A stretch of 64,000 nt of DNA from Plasmopara viticola. Taxonomy: Eukaryota; Oomycota; Peronosporomycetes; Peronosporales; Peronosporaceae. Each line of letters starts with the position of its first letter. Positions within the stretch are counted from its first letter, which is position 1. Positions 1 to 10,022 of the stretch are shown piece by piece. Location: assembly GCA_001695595.3 (NCBI GenBank), contig MBPM02000009.1, forward strand, positions 1,054,001-1,118,000, written 5' to 3'. The notes below the pieces were generated by a model. It was given only the letters and a program-made list of their open reading frames with translations, searched no databases and was not told where the DNA came from. Position numbers and translations under genes: made by a program.

Positions 1-967
1 AATGAATATAGCAAAGGGGCTATGCTTAACTCGACACAAGTGTTGTCTGTGGATATCAAGCGAATGTAATTTCTTGAGACTGAAGGCCTGTTGGATACAC
101 CAAAGTACTATATAGCGATCTCTTTGCATCCCTTCGTGCATTTTGAGTGGAATACCGCAGATGCAATCAGCCTAGAGCTTCTGCATTGATAGCCTTGTTC
201 ACACTTTGCGCTACATGCAAGAAGCCTAGCCAAGTCTTATTTTGAAGAAACAGAATCTGCTCGATTTCCATAAATGAGATCTAAAATACATCCTTCTCGC
301 TTTCCAAGACCCGCGCGCCAGATTTTGGAGAGTCATGTTCTACTTATCTGAATACTAACAATTGCCAAGATCGCAAATTGTTACGTAAAAATGATTGGGC
401 AGCAATAACTGTTCTCACAGTTAAGACCTTTTTTCCAAAAAATGGTCTTAAGTAAAAATAGCATTTATTCTAAAAATCTAAGTGATATGTAATAGTCATA
501 CTCGTTGTTGAAGGCTTTGCATACGTCAAAAATCCGGGCGCAGATAATTAGAGGTAAGCGAAATATAAATTGACGAAGCTGGCAAAGTATAGATGTTCAT
601 GAGATTCGTACACATTTAAAGTAATAGGAGCCAGCAGAAGAGTAAGATTAGTGTCGTAAAAGCTCGATACTAGCACTATGGTATACCGTATGCGATAAAG
701 TTGTGTTAAAAATGCCAAGCTTTGTCACAAAATTATTCAGAGTTGCTTAATTTTCTAAAGATTACAAGAGAAAGATCACACTGAGTGCTCTATGTGTGTT
801 GTGGAGACAACTTACACAAGAAAGTTGCATTACAGTCGACCATCTTGTTTTAAGCACACTTTCATCGTGAAAATGAGTGATAATTACTGCAATTTTCTCT
901 TGAACGAGCTCAAAAGTCAGTTTTGCTAGCTGTAAGCGAACAGAAGCATCAAAAAGAATACATACAA
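1..967. other. AT-rich stretch without a recognisable gene
   Basis: No reading frame of useful length and no convincing splice pattern on either strand. Composition is AT-rich like the other deserts of this window. A short direct similarity (a GCATTACA-containing block near 825 and again near 1662, each followed by a TTGAACGAGC block) hints that the flanks of the neighbouring foldback repeat are themselves old repeats. Confidence 0.6.
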
Positions 968-1633
968 ATTTATTAGCGTCTGACCGTATAGGCGCCTTTG
1001 GGGTATATAACTAATTAAATTTCAATATCCTATCCACTCATCAGTTGGTAATCCTTACCTGTAGAAGTCCTCTGGACTTTTACAAATAGGAAATGATGTA
1101 AAATACAGGTTTATAGCTTAGTGCTTTAAGGTTGCCTGTTATCGGAAGCAGCGTGATTACTGTGGACGAGTTTGCTGATTACTCCAACTTTTGAGCATAC
1201 TTCATGATAGTTTTTAAAGAAATCTTGCGAGCTCCAAAATAGAACTGCAAGCTATTCAATTACAACTCACGTCTACATGACCAAGTGCGCGAGGATGGAA
1301 ACCAATTTACTAGGTTGCTCATTCGTAGGCATTAACGCGAACTTTTTCTAAGTTTGCATACTGAAAACCCATTATGGAGTTATTTTCGTAAATTAAAAAG
1401 GTATGCTCAAAAGTTGGAGTAATCAGCAAACTCGTCCACAGTAATCACGCTGCTTCCGATAACAGGCAACCTTAAAGCACTAAGCTATAAACCTGTATTT
1501 TACATCATTTCCTATTTGTAAAAGTCCAGAGGACTTCTACAGGTAAGGATTACCAACTGATGAGTGGCTACTAACACTAACTCTAATTAATTCTATACCC
1601 TTAAAGCACCTTTACGGTCAGACGTAAATAAAA
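968..1633. repeat. Large foldback repeat with 167-bp identical arms
   Basis: Positions 1034-1200 and 1401-1567 are exact reverse complements over 167 bp, separated by a 200-bp spacer. Outside these, a second imperfect pair (about 968-1033 and 1568-1633, sharing a GTCTGACCGTA block) continues the symmetry with many differences. The whole is a 666-bp palindrome-like structure with perfect inner arms and diverged outer arms. No reading frame lies inside. It could be a foldback or MITE-type element, or an old inverted duplication whose inner part has been kept identical by gene conversion. An assembly artefact is possible but does not explain the diverged outer arms. Confidence 0.85.
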
Positions 1634-1894
1634 TAGGTATAGAAAAAAAAGTCCCAGAAAGCTGCATTACATCACGATAAAGAGTCATATTCAAAGCAAC
1701 CTTTTGCTTGAACGAGCCTTTGACACAACTATCATCGCATACGGGTCATTGTCGTGTTATTAATATTATCGAGTTATTGCTGCACTAAACTTCCCCTTTC
1801 GCTGCTTTAGGCGATTGTCATGATAGTCTGTATTTGGATTATTATCATTGCGTGTCTAATATATTTTTAGGGAGCCGCTTACCACCCTACAGCT

Positions 1895-2920
1895 CCCCTA
1901 CTTTTTATAGCACCCCTACACCATCTTCTCGGTATTTGATTGGCTGTTGAGTCACAAAAATTTACAAAAGCTATATGTCTTGGCATCCCTTCGGCTGTGA
2001 TTTACTAGCCTAAGCCGGTGTTGTTCCGCTGAGATGACATTGACAGGCTTCAGTTAACGCTTCCAAAGCGCCAAAGTAATCACTTGCAAATGACAGAAGG
2101 CACTGCGTAAGTTGCGCCGGCTCTGTTGTAAACATGTATCGTGCGCTCACAAGTAAAAGCCGCTCAATTAGAGTAAAATCTAAAGACGAACTTGTCATCG
2201 GTGAGTACGACGCAGAGTAGGACGGATTTGTGCCGGTGCTGCAGACTGCAGAGGACGCACAAGGAACCCATCGACAGTTGGGCAGTAAGAAGTTTTCGTG
2301 GAGAGCTTCGGCTAGACGAGAAGTTTCTATCAACAAGTCAGATTGCGTACCGGATCAAGAGGCTTGATCGAGTAAATTTACAAGTGTTACAGAGTCTATG
2401 TCGAGACATCTGAACAACAACTGGCAATGATCGATGGGAAGTTCGTCGTTTATACGTATTGACCGAGACTTGGTACGCAATGGCTGACTTTACAAGCAGG
2501 CGAATGTCATTTACGTACATGAAAAAGAGTCAAGTCTGCGCAAAGATGAATTTACTCGAAGAGAATGAACGCAGCAACAGGAGAGTAGTGCATCGCTGAA
2601 GTACTACAAAGACAGCACCTTTGGCAAGCTACGAGATGCATTTGCAGGATAGCATGCTTATGTACGCTTTTGGTAAACCAAGTTACCGTTCTGTTGTGAG
2701 GTAGCTGGTGAAGCTTCTGTCTGCTCTGCTGCTCGAGTGCTCCACACAAGGAGGCGATGAAATTTAAAAGCTGAATCAGCATTTTTGAAGGCGCGATGTA
2801 TATGAATATTGAAAGGTTATAATATTACAAGATTCCCTGGCAGCCAATCAACGCTCAAATTTAATTTAAAAGAAATTTAGCCCTGTATTTAATAATTTAG
2901 GGGTATTATAAAAAGCGGGG
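1895..2920. mobile_element. Probable DNA-transposon remnant with TIR-like ends
   Basis: The left end (1895-1918) carries CCCCTACTTTTTATAG followed by CACCCCTA. The right end (2899-2920) carries the inverted counterpart AGGGGTATTATAAAAAG followed by CGGGG. Further in, a GATTGGCTG block near 1940 is mirrored by CAGCCAATC near 2833, in the same order on both sides. The inside is less AT-rich than the flanks and holds several broken reading frames (about 2010-2780), as expected for a decayed transposase gene, but I recognise no catalytic motif. The G-rich, TATAA-containing ends resemble hAT-type termini only loosely, and no target duplication could be defined. Confidence 0.4.
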
Positions 2921-3424
2921 TGTAGGGGATTTAACGTTTTCTTCTTCTTTCCAATTTCCTTTTTTTATTACAATAAGAAACTTGTTGAGCTTAATTCCCG
3001 TAAAGGTTACATAGAAATAAAATAATTTTGCCAAATAAAAATTCTTATGATAATACGACAATATGATAACAATTCATTATCTGCGGCTGAAGCTTTCGAC
3101 ATGTGCAATTCTTTGTATATGTAGTGACATCCAAACACCACCTTTCTCGTTAATCTCGCTGTCACTCTTTCATCTACGCTTGAATTTGCAAATTAATCTC
3201 CGAGTCAAATTAACGAGCCGTGGTCTGATTTAGCTAAAAAAAATCCTAACAGCCAGCGGATATGCTCAATTGAGATTCTTGGCTCTATAATCCATACAGC
3301 TAAGATTTTTTAAATTCTGTAAATGTGGAACTGTCGAGATACTGCAATCATGCATTTAAGTATCCTGACTAAAATTCCTACTTTGCCGAAGAGGCGCCAG
3401 CTTTTTCCCCACATCTTTCTCACA

Positions 3425-6303
3425 ATGGAGATTTGTCGGCATTCCATCAGCTTTACACCATTAACTCGATCATATCGGCGAGCACTTACATCGCATAATG
3501 CACTGCTCCTTGTTGCAATCGTGGCAGCTGCAACTCTCCCATTGACGCCATTGTCTCTAAATGCCATGAACTCGATTGCTCGTACGTGAAATAATAAAAT
3601 ATCTAGGTGGAGTCACGTAGATATTTAATCGTCCCGTAGTACAGTGGAACTTTGATGACGGTAGGAACGGTTGGGGTCAATCCACGGCGCTGGAAATGGG
3701 AGTGGAGGTCAATGCTGACAATGGGCGACTACAAGGAGTGGTGCTCCAGAGTGGAGATCCACAATTAGCCTTTGTAGATTCCCCACAGCTGCACGTATAT
3801 ATTGGCGCAGAGGCGCGAGATGTTCTTGTTTTTCGAATGAAATACCTTGGTCAATGCGATCTTGCCATGGTATCGTTAGAGCGGGCTTCGTCCAATTCGA
3901 GCGGTTGGCCAGATGCCGAGCCACGCGTGCTGAACGACCCCATTCAAATCCCGTTTCAACTGCACACGAACGCGCTGGACCAAGATCAGCTGTACTATCT
4001 TCCAATCTGGAAACACGTCACGGGCGTCATTCGTCGCATCCGGTTTCACCCCTGTCTTTCGCGCACAAGCACCACGGGACAGAGCTTTTCCATAGACTGG
4101 GTGGCACTCACGAAGGCCCCCATTGTGACGAAAGTTCGAGGCTGTATCGACAAGTACTTTGACAATGACAACCCTTTTGGTAGTAGCAATAACGACAACA
4201 CAGCCCGCTTCAATTGCACCGAGACTGAGCGCTGGACCAACGGCTTTCATCGTTCGTCAGCAGCAAAATGTTCGTCCATGAATCTTCCTCGAGCATCGAC
4301 CTACAACTGCATGCGCAAAGGTGGTGACCTGATCACGATCAGCGGCAAACAGTTCGGCACTGCTGATGCTATCGTGACCATTGACGAAGTCGAATGTTTG
4401 GACATTGTGCATGTCATTCCCGACGTGGAACTGCAGTGCCGCTTGCCACCAGCAGCGTCAAAGTGGCTGGACAATCCCACGTACCCGTCTGTGGTCCGTG
4501 TTCACAGTGGACAACTACTGCAGTTATTTGATGCCGTCCCCTTGCTCTCATACGCCGCACCAGTGAGTGCACCGCCAACGCCAAGAATCTCAAATGTGGC
4601 AGCCCATGCATTTGATGTGAACTGGAAAGCGCCTTCTGCTATGTGGGTCAGCATGACTGTCACAGGCTATCGTGTAGCCTGGAAAGTTTGCACAGATGAT
4701 GTCTTTCCTCCAAGTCAGGCCGTCGTGGTTGGAAATGTGACATCCACCACGCTTCTTGAGCTTGCAAGTTCCACGGGGTATCAAGTCAAGGTGACGCCTC
4801 TAACCGAGGACCAAAGGCGATATTCGAATGAGTGGAAGGACATTGACTTGTACGGCCATCGTCAAATCCTGCCAAACGCCGTGATCGGCATCGACTCGGC
4901 TGTCTCTCCTTGTATTCAAACACTACCACAAGGTAAACAGTGTCATGTGTGCCTTTAAAACCTTCATCGATAATGTTCGTGCACGATGTTTCCAACAGAC
5001 TTTGTCTTTCCTCACTTCAGTGCCAAACTCCTGACTAACCTCAGTGCTCTTCCAGAAGCTGCTGCTGAGCGTACAATTCCGACGCTTGGTCCGACCGGTG
5101 AAGTTGGAGACCAAGGACATTTTGGTCTATACGTGAATGGTGATACCCATGTAAGCTACCCATTTTCAACTGCTTGCATCTGCATAATGACCGATTGACA
5201 AAGATCTGGACAGCTTCAGAACTGCAACGCCTCAGTATCGTGCTGCGACGGTTTTCTTGCAACAGCTTCAAGCAAAACAGACGCAGCTCTTGCAGAGTGT
5301 TCACACGTGTGCTTTGAAAAGGAGAGTCAGAGCACCAAGTATACAAGTCAGCGTTCGATTCCCACGAACGCTATGACAGCCATACCCTTTCCAACAAAGC
5401 AAGTGTACGTCTTTGACAACTCAGCACCAACGCAGCCGGTCAACGCACCGCCAATTACAAGTGCGTGCGGTACGGCCCTAAGGCTCACAGCTTCGCAGTC
5501 CTTCCTCACGGGCGCAGCTTGGTATCCTCGACAAATGAATGTCCGCGAAGGCTTTACCACCACTTTTTCGTTTCAAGCAACCAATCCATCAGCTGTGTGC
5601 CGTGTAATGCACAACGTGCACACAAATTGCCGGTCACGCGGAGGCGACGGCTTTGCCTTCGTGATTCAGAACGACGCCCAGCAAGAACTTGCCTTGGGTG
5701 CTGGGGGCATGGCGCTCGGGTATGGCGGTCTTACAAACGCACTAGCCATTGAATTCGACACGTGGTTTAATCCAGAGTTGCTCGATGTATACGAAAACCA
5801 CATCAGTGTACACGTTAGTGGTGTGGAAGGAACGGTACAACCCAACCATACTTACTCGCTAGGTGCTACCAGTAATCTTCCAGACCTAACGGAGGACGTG
5901 CACACAGTTCGAATCACGTACAAGCCCAATGTCGACGAAACCATGTACGCTCTTGTCCTTCTGCACAAGGTCACACGGATCTATCAAACACAGGCTAATG
6001 CTTTGGTTTTGCAGGCTCTTTGATGAAGCTTTTACGGCTAGTACGCTCGCAAGTGACTTTTTTTCCACGGGCGCGTGGCGATCAGGTGTCGGACTATTGG
6101 CAGTATATCTAGACGATCTGAACAGTCCTGTGCTCATCGTGCCATTACGAATTGAAAATACGCTTGAGCTCTTCCATGGTCGAGCATGGGTGGGCTTCAC
6201 GGGTGCCACAGGAGCAAATGCATGGCAAACCCTCGACGTCCTGTCATGGAGTTTTGATTCTCTACGCCACAACATTGTCACGACACGACCACTTGAAATC
6301 TAG
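3425..6303 (+). CDS. Secreted protein with IPT, fibronectin III and L-type lectin domains
   Basis: Predicted exons are 3425-3581, 3640-4932, 5056-5150, 5214-5944 and 6015-6303 (854 aa). All phases agree. The third exon could instead start at 4999, adding 19 residues. The N-terminus has a basic stretch and then a hydrophobic signal segment (LLLVAIVAAATLPLTPLSL), so the product is probably secreted. Next come a conserved N-terminal module, an IPT/TIG fold (GGDLITISGKQFG), a fibronectin III domain (start PPTPRISNV), a Cys-rich linker (CNASVSCCDGF), and a legume-type lectin domain recognised from GGDGFAFVIQND, ALAIEFDTWFNPE and AWVGFTGATG. The family binds glycans, so a cell-surface or wall-related role is inferred. 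No C-terminal membrane segment is visible. An in-frame ATG at 3323 would add 34 residues before the signal and is less likely. Confidence 0.8.
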
Positions 6304-6696
6304 TTCCTTCAAGTCTTTTAAAGGCAAAGTCACAGCAGTTCGACAGCACAAGTTAGTCAAAACAAAGCAAAGCAAATATGGTTTATCTGGACAGACACAA
6401 ATATTGATCAACATGTACTCGCATTAATTCTCAGACTTTTCTTGGTATTCTTGCTGTCGTGCTCTTCACTTAGTGCGTGCGTAGACCTTTTGTTTGCTCA
6501 CAAATCTAATAAGTATTTGGTTTCGATTGTAAAAGCCAAAGCAGACAACACAAAGCAATCATTCGCATCGCTTTGTCTCGAAGTGCCATATCCATCCAAT
6601 ACATCTCCACGCTCCTAACGGCATTCCATCAAACCTTGCAAGGAAATACTAGTTCCCGATCCAAATTTGACTCTTGTCGGCATTTCGCCGACGTTT
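6304..6696. other. Spacer between convergent genes
   Basis: The 3' ends of the lectin-domain gene (+) and coronin (-) face each other here. The 393 bp contain no credible reading frame and must hold both polyadenylation regions. An AATATTGATC stretch near 6400 is AT-rich, but I cannot assign a signal. Confidence 0.5.
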
Positions 6697-8094
6697 CTAG
6701 TACGAAATGCCGTTCTTCCGAAGCAGCTTCTCTAGCTGTGCAATTCGTGCGTTTGCCGTCTCCAATTCCGCCTTGAGCTTGCCTTCGGGCGTGCTGTCCG
6801 ATTTACTTCCACCACGTGCAAATCGAGCCACACGAGCGGCAATGCCAGCGCCCACACTGGTATTTTTGGATGCAGAGCGTGTACGTTTACCATCATTGGT
6901 GATTTTTCCCTGCAGCTCAGGACGGAGAGACATGAGCACTGGTGAGTTGTCAGCGCCGTTAAGCCAGTCGTCAGCGGACATTGATGGGATGCCAGCGTAC
7001 GTGTCCGGAAAAATATCATCCTGAAAAGCGTCCGACTTGCGCGGCACGAATACATGCAGCGGCTCGATTGCATTCGACGTCAGCTTCAACAGACGTGTCG
7101 TCTCACACTTCATGATATCGCACCCACGCTTAGGGATCATCGCCATGCCCTTTGCAGAAGTCGTCGAGCGGTACTCGCTGATAGGGAACGCAAAAGGCTC
7201 GCCCTCCGACATTTCATAGTAACGAATATTACCATCGCCCTTGCCACACAGGTACAAAAGATTCGTGTCGGGGTCGTAGAATGGCATGATCACGCCTGCT
7301 GCCTGGTCAATATCCACCTTCTTGAGTTCCTTGTCCAAATTTCGCGGATCCCAAACCTTAAACTGACGCTGACTCTGGCGCGTAAACCCCACTGTAACAA
7401 ACGTCTCCTTGTCGCCAAGAAAGCTCATTTTGACACTCTTCGTGCCCATATGCGCGTTGTCTTTTTGCATAGCAAGCTGGCCCGAACGGGCATCGTACAG
7501 ACGCACAACCTTGTCTTTGCACGAAGTAGCCAGCAAGCTGCCAGTCCAGCTCCATGCCACGTCCTGAATCAAATTCTCTCCGTGGTCTTCCATTTTCACA
7601 GTCTCCGAGCCCTTTTCAATGTCCCACAATCGCACGGAAAAGTCCGACGACGTACTGGCCAATACGTTGTTGGCCGTCGGGTGAAATTTAATGAGCGTGA
7701 CCTTCCGGCCATGACCAGTCAAATCGACGAGCGGATCCACGCACGTTTCCGATAATCCACCTTCAGGAATGCCCCAGATCTTCACTGTCGAGTCATCCGA
7801 GGCCGAAGCAATGAGGTGCTCGTGAAACGGGTTGAAATCAAAGTCCAAGATCGCACCGCGGTGACCAGAGATAAGAGGAAAGTCTGGATCAAATTTGCCA
7901 ACCTTTTCGTAGGGGACCACGGCCATGGCACCGCCACCAGCTTGAATGGACACTGCAAAGAACTTGGTATTGCCCTTGATATAATTCTGCTCTCCTGTGG
8001 CCGTGGCCAGCCGCACATTCGTGTAACATGACTCGAGCTTGGCAGGCTCAACGTACACGTGACGGAACTTGCTCTGGCGCACAAAGTGACTCAT
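6697..8094 (-). CDS. Coronin, actin-binding WD40 protein
   Basis: Single-exon gene of 465 aa starting at an ATG at 8094. The N-terminus (MSHFVRQSKFRHVY) is the coronin signature. WD40 blades follow, for example SGHRGAILDFDFNPF, ASASDDSTVKIWGIPEGG and LLATSCKDKVVRLYDARSG, then the coronin C-terminal extension (DDIFPDTYAG) and a short Ser-rich linker. A coiled coil closes the protein (KLKAELETANARIAQLEKL). Length matches short, class-I-type coronins (about 450-490 aa). The family binds F-actin and regulates Arp2/3 and cofilin at the cell cortex, and the terminal coiled coil mediates oligomerisation. It is divergently arranged with the TRAX gene. A consensus donor on the minus strand near 8376 and an acceptor near 8114 suggest an intron of about 263 bp in the 5' UTR. 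Confidence 0.95.
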   Translation of the reverse strand: MSHFVRQSKFRHVYVEPAKLESCYTNVRLATATGEQNYIKGNTKFFAVSIQAGGGAMAVVPYEKVGKFDPDFPLISGHRGAILDFDFNPFHEHLIASASDDSTVKIWGIPEGGLSETCVDPLVDLTGHGRKVTLIKFHPTANNVLASTSSDFSVRLWDIEKGSETVKMEDHGENLIQDVAWSWTGSLLATSCKDKVVRLYDARSGQLAMQKDNAHMGTKSVKMSFLGDKETFVTVGFTRQSQRQFKVWDPRNLDKELKKVDIDQAAGVIMPFYDPDTNLLYLCGKGDGNIRYYEMSEGEPFAFPISEYRSTTSAKGMAMIPKRGCDIMKCETTRLLKLTSNAIEPLHVFVPRKSDAFQDDIFPDTYAGIPSMSADDWLNGADNSPVLMSLRPELQGKITNDGKRTRSASKNTSVGAGIAARVARFARGGSKSDSTPEGKLKAELETANARIAQLEKLLRKNGISY

Positions 8095-8672
8095 ACGATC
8101 GAGTTGATGAGGACTGATACATAAGAGATAGAATCACAAAAATAGTATCAATGATTAATTCGGATGAATCAGATGATTGAAATAGAATCAGGTCTGCCGT
8201 GTCCGCACTCTCCGGAACATCGGATCTGAGGCTACGGGCAGCAATTGTGCGTAGACACGTGGAAAAACCACGCAACTCGAGTGCCAATGTGACTCGAAAG
8301 AATGTATTACAAGACGCACAGTTCGAGCTGCCAGTACCTCTCACGAAGACGGACAGCCGTTCGTAATTTTACTCACCTCGAGGCGACTTTCTTGAATATG
8401 GGGGGAACCCTACAGCACAAATGGAAGTACCGTGAAAGACGCCAAGACAAAATAATACTTGCTCGGTAATTTTGCTGTTGTTGGATTGAGACCCGAAGAG
8501 ACGAGACCATGCGAGTACAGTACGGGCGGGAGCCGGATACGAGTATACATTAATTGAGTTTGCTAGTTTTTTTTCTATAGTGTCTGACGAAATTTTTTAT
8601 ATGCAACACTATAAAATATGTTCCACTTTGGAATGCCTTGCTTAAAAAGTCCAATGTACGAAACCTCAAACT
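8095..8672. promoter_or_regulatory. Divergent promoter region between coronin and TRAX
   Basis: 578 bp separate the two start codons, which are read in opposite directions. On the coronin side a GTGAGT donor (exon end at 8377) and a CAG acceptor (8114) bracket a possible 5'-UTR intron. I see no CATTYYNCAWTT-type initiator and no clear TATA box. The division into two promoters is inferred from gene orientation only. Confidence 0.35.
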
Positions 8673-9753
8673 ATGAAGACCGAGTCCACTGAAGATAATG
8701 CGGGTCTGTCCACGGAGCTACTATGCTGCCAGGACTTTGTCGACATGAATCAAGGTGTGCTACAGCTCAACAGCTTTCTCTCTCTCGATCATTCTTTCCT
8801 TTTATCGTCTCTCACTCCGTTGTGCGCAGAAATGCACGAGTACGATGAGATGCGCGAGAAGATTATTAAGCGGTCACGGGAGATTCTTAAGGCCAGGTAC
8901 AGTCTTGGATAGTCCACGAGCCTGCGTGATACACAAAAAAACGTAACGCATCACTAATTACGGTACGCGGCCACTCTCTGTTCCAACTTTTGACAACACT
9001 ACACTTAGCAAACAAGCGATCTTTGCGTTGCATCGATCGGACAAAGCCGAAGCTTTAAGGCTATTAAGCAACGCTGAGAAGGTAGTGTGGCACACACAAA
9101 TCACTTCAAGTCTCACATTACTAAAGATTGTCTGTTTTCAATAATAATGTAGGTGATTCCAGAGCTGGTGGCGCTGACGGAGAAAAATGCGTCGCTTCGA
9201 GATGGTGCGCTCTCGTCCTCTTTGGAGGAATATGCGGAAGCCAAGTGTTTCTATTATTACCTCGATACCAAAAGGTTGCTGCCACGATGTGACGTGCCAA
9301 TTGTACTCACGAACGAGTATTTAGGCGGTGTCATCGATTTTACTGGTTAGACGAATGGGGTAAAAAGCTTTTTTTGAATTGAAGTGAGCTGAGAATGTTT
9401 GTTTGCAGGTGAATTGATGCGGTTGGCGGTCGTAAAAGCCACAACGAGGGAGGTTGAGGAAGTCCAGCGATGCAAGGACACGGTGGAGGCCATTTCTGGT
9501 GAGCTCATTCAATTTGACTTTCGCAATGGACCATTGCGCCGCAAATTCGACTCGGTCAAGTACAATCTACGCAAACTTGAGGTTCGTACTTGTTGGTAAT
9601 TGACTTTGTAGTGCACTGATTGTTGAAATAATGCCTTTTGATAACTAGAATACGCTGTATGAGCTGTCGCTCGTCACGAACTCGGGTTTGACCCTGCAGG
9701 TACATTCGGTGGAAAAAACGTCTGTGGCTTCGACTCGAGAAGACGAAGAGTAA
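8673..9753 (+). CDS. TSNAX: TRAX, translin-associated factor X
   Basis: Six exons, 8673-8754, 8830-8896, 9009-9081, 9153-9345, 9409-9581 and 9649-9753, join in phase to 230 aa. The middle and end are typical TRAX: SSLEEYAEAKCFYYY, then LGGVIDFTGELMR, then the C-terminal SVKYNLRKLENTLYE. The acidic residues that form the C3PO endonuclease site in TRAX are present (E100 and E103 in EEYAEA, D136 and E140 in DFTGE), whereas translin lacks them, so this is TRAX rather than translin. With translin it forms C3PO, which removes passenger strands in RNA silencing and processes tRNA. It is somewhat shorter than animal TRAX (about 290 aa), mostly at the N-terminus. No translin gene lies in the window. 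Confidence 0.88.
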
Positions 9754-10022
9754 TCAGTGGTTTTGCTTAAGACAACAATAAAATGGGTACCTGGTATCTA
9801 TTTCATAATTCCCATTTTTGTACGCGAAATTGTAACTTGTTTAAACTCTAAACAATTTGAATAATTGCATAGTTATATACCGTAAATTATATGGAGTTTG
9901 GACGCTTAATGCATATGAATGTCGGCTGCTTTAACACTCATGTTGCGCACTTTTGCCTTACTTTAAATCTTTATCGCTTGGCATGTAATTTAGTTCTTCC
10001 AGCCTCATCGACGACGTGATGG

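Noticed and set aside
2010..2782. Three minus-strand frames considered as a gene
   Set aside because: No common protein can be built, and the frames lie inside the inferred transposon remnant.
3323..3424. Upstream in-frame ATG for the lectin-domain protein
   Set aside because: It would put 34 extra residues before the signal segment and bury it; the ATG at 3425 gives a more normal secretory N-terminus.
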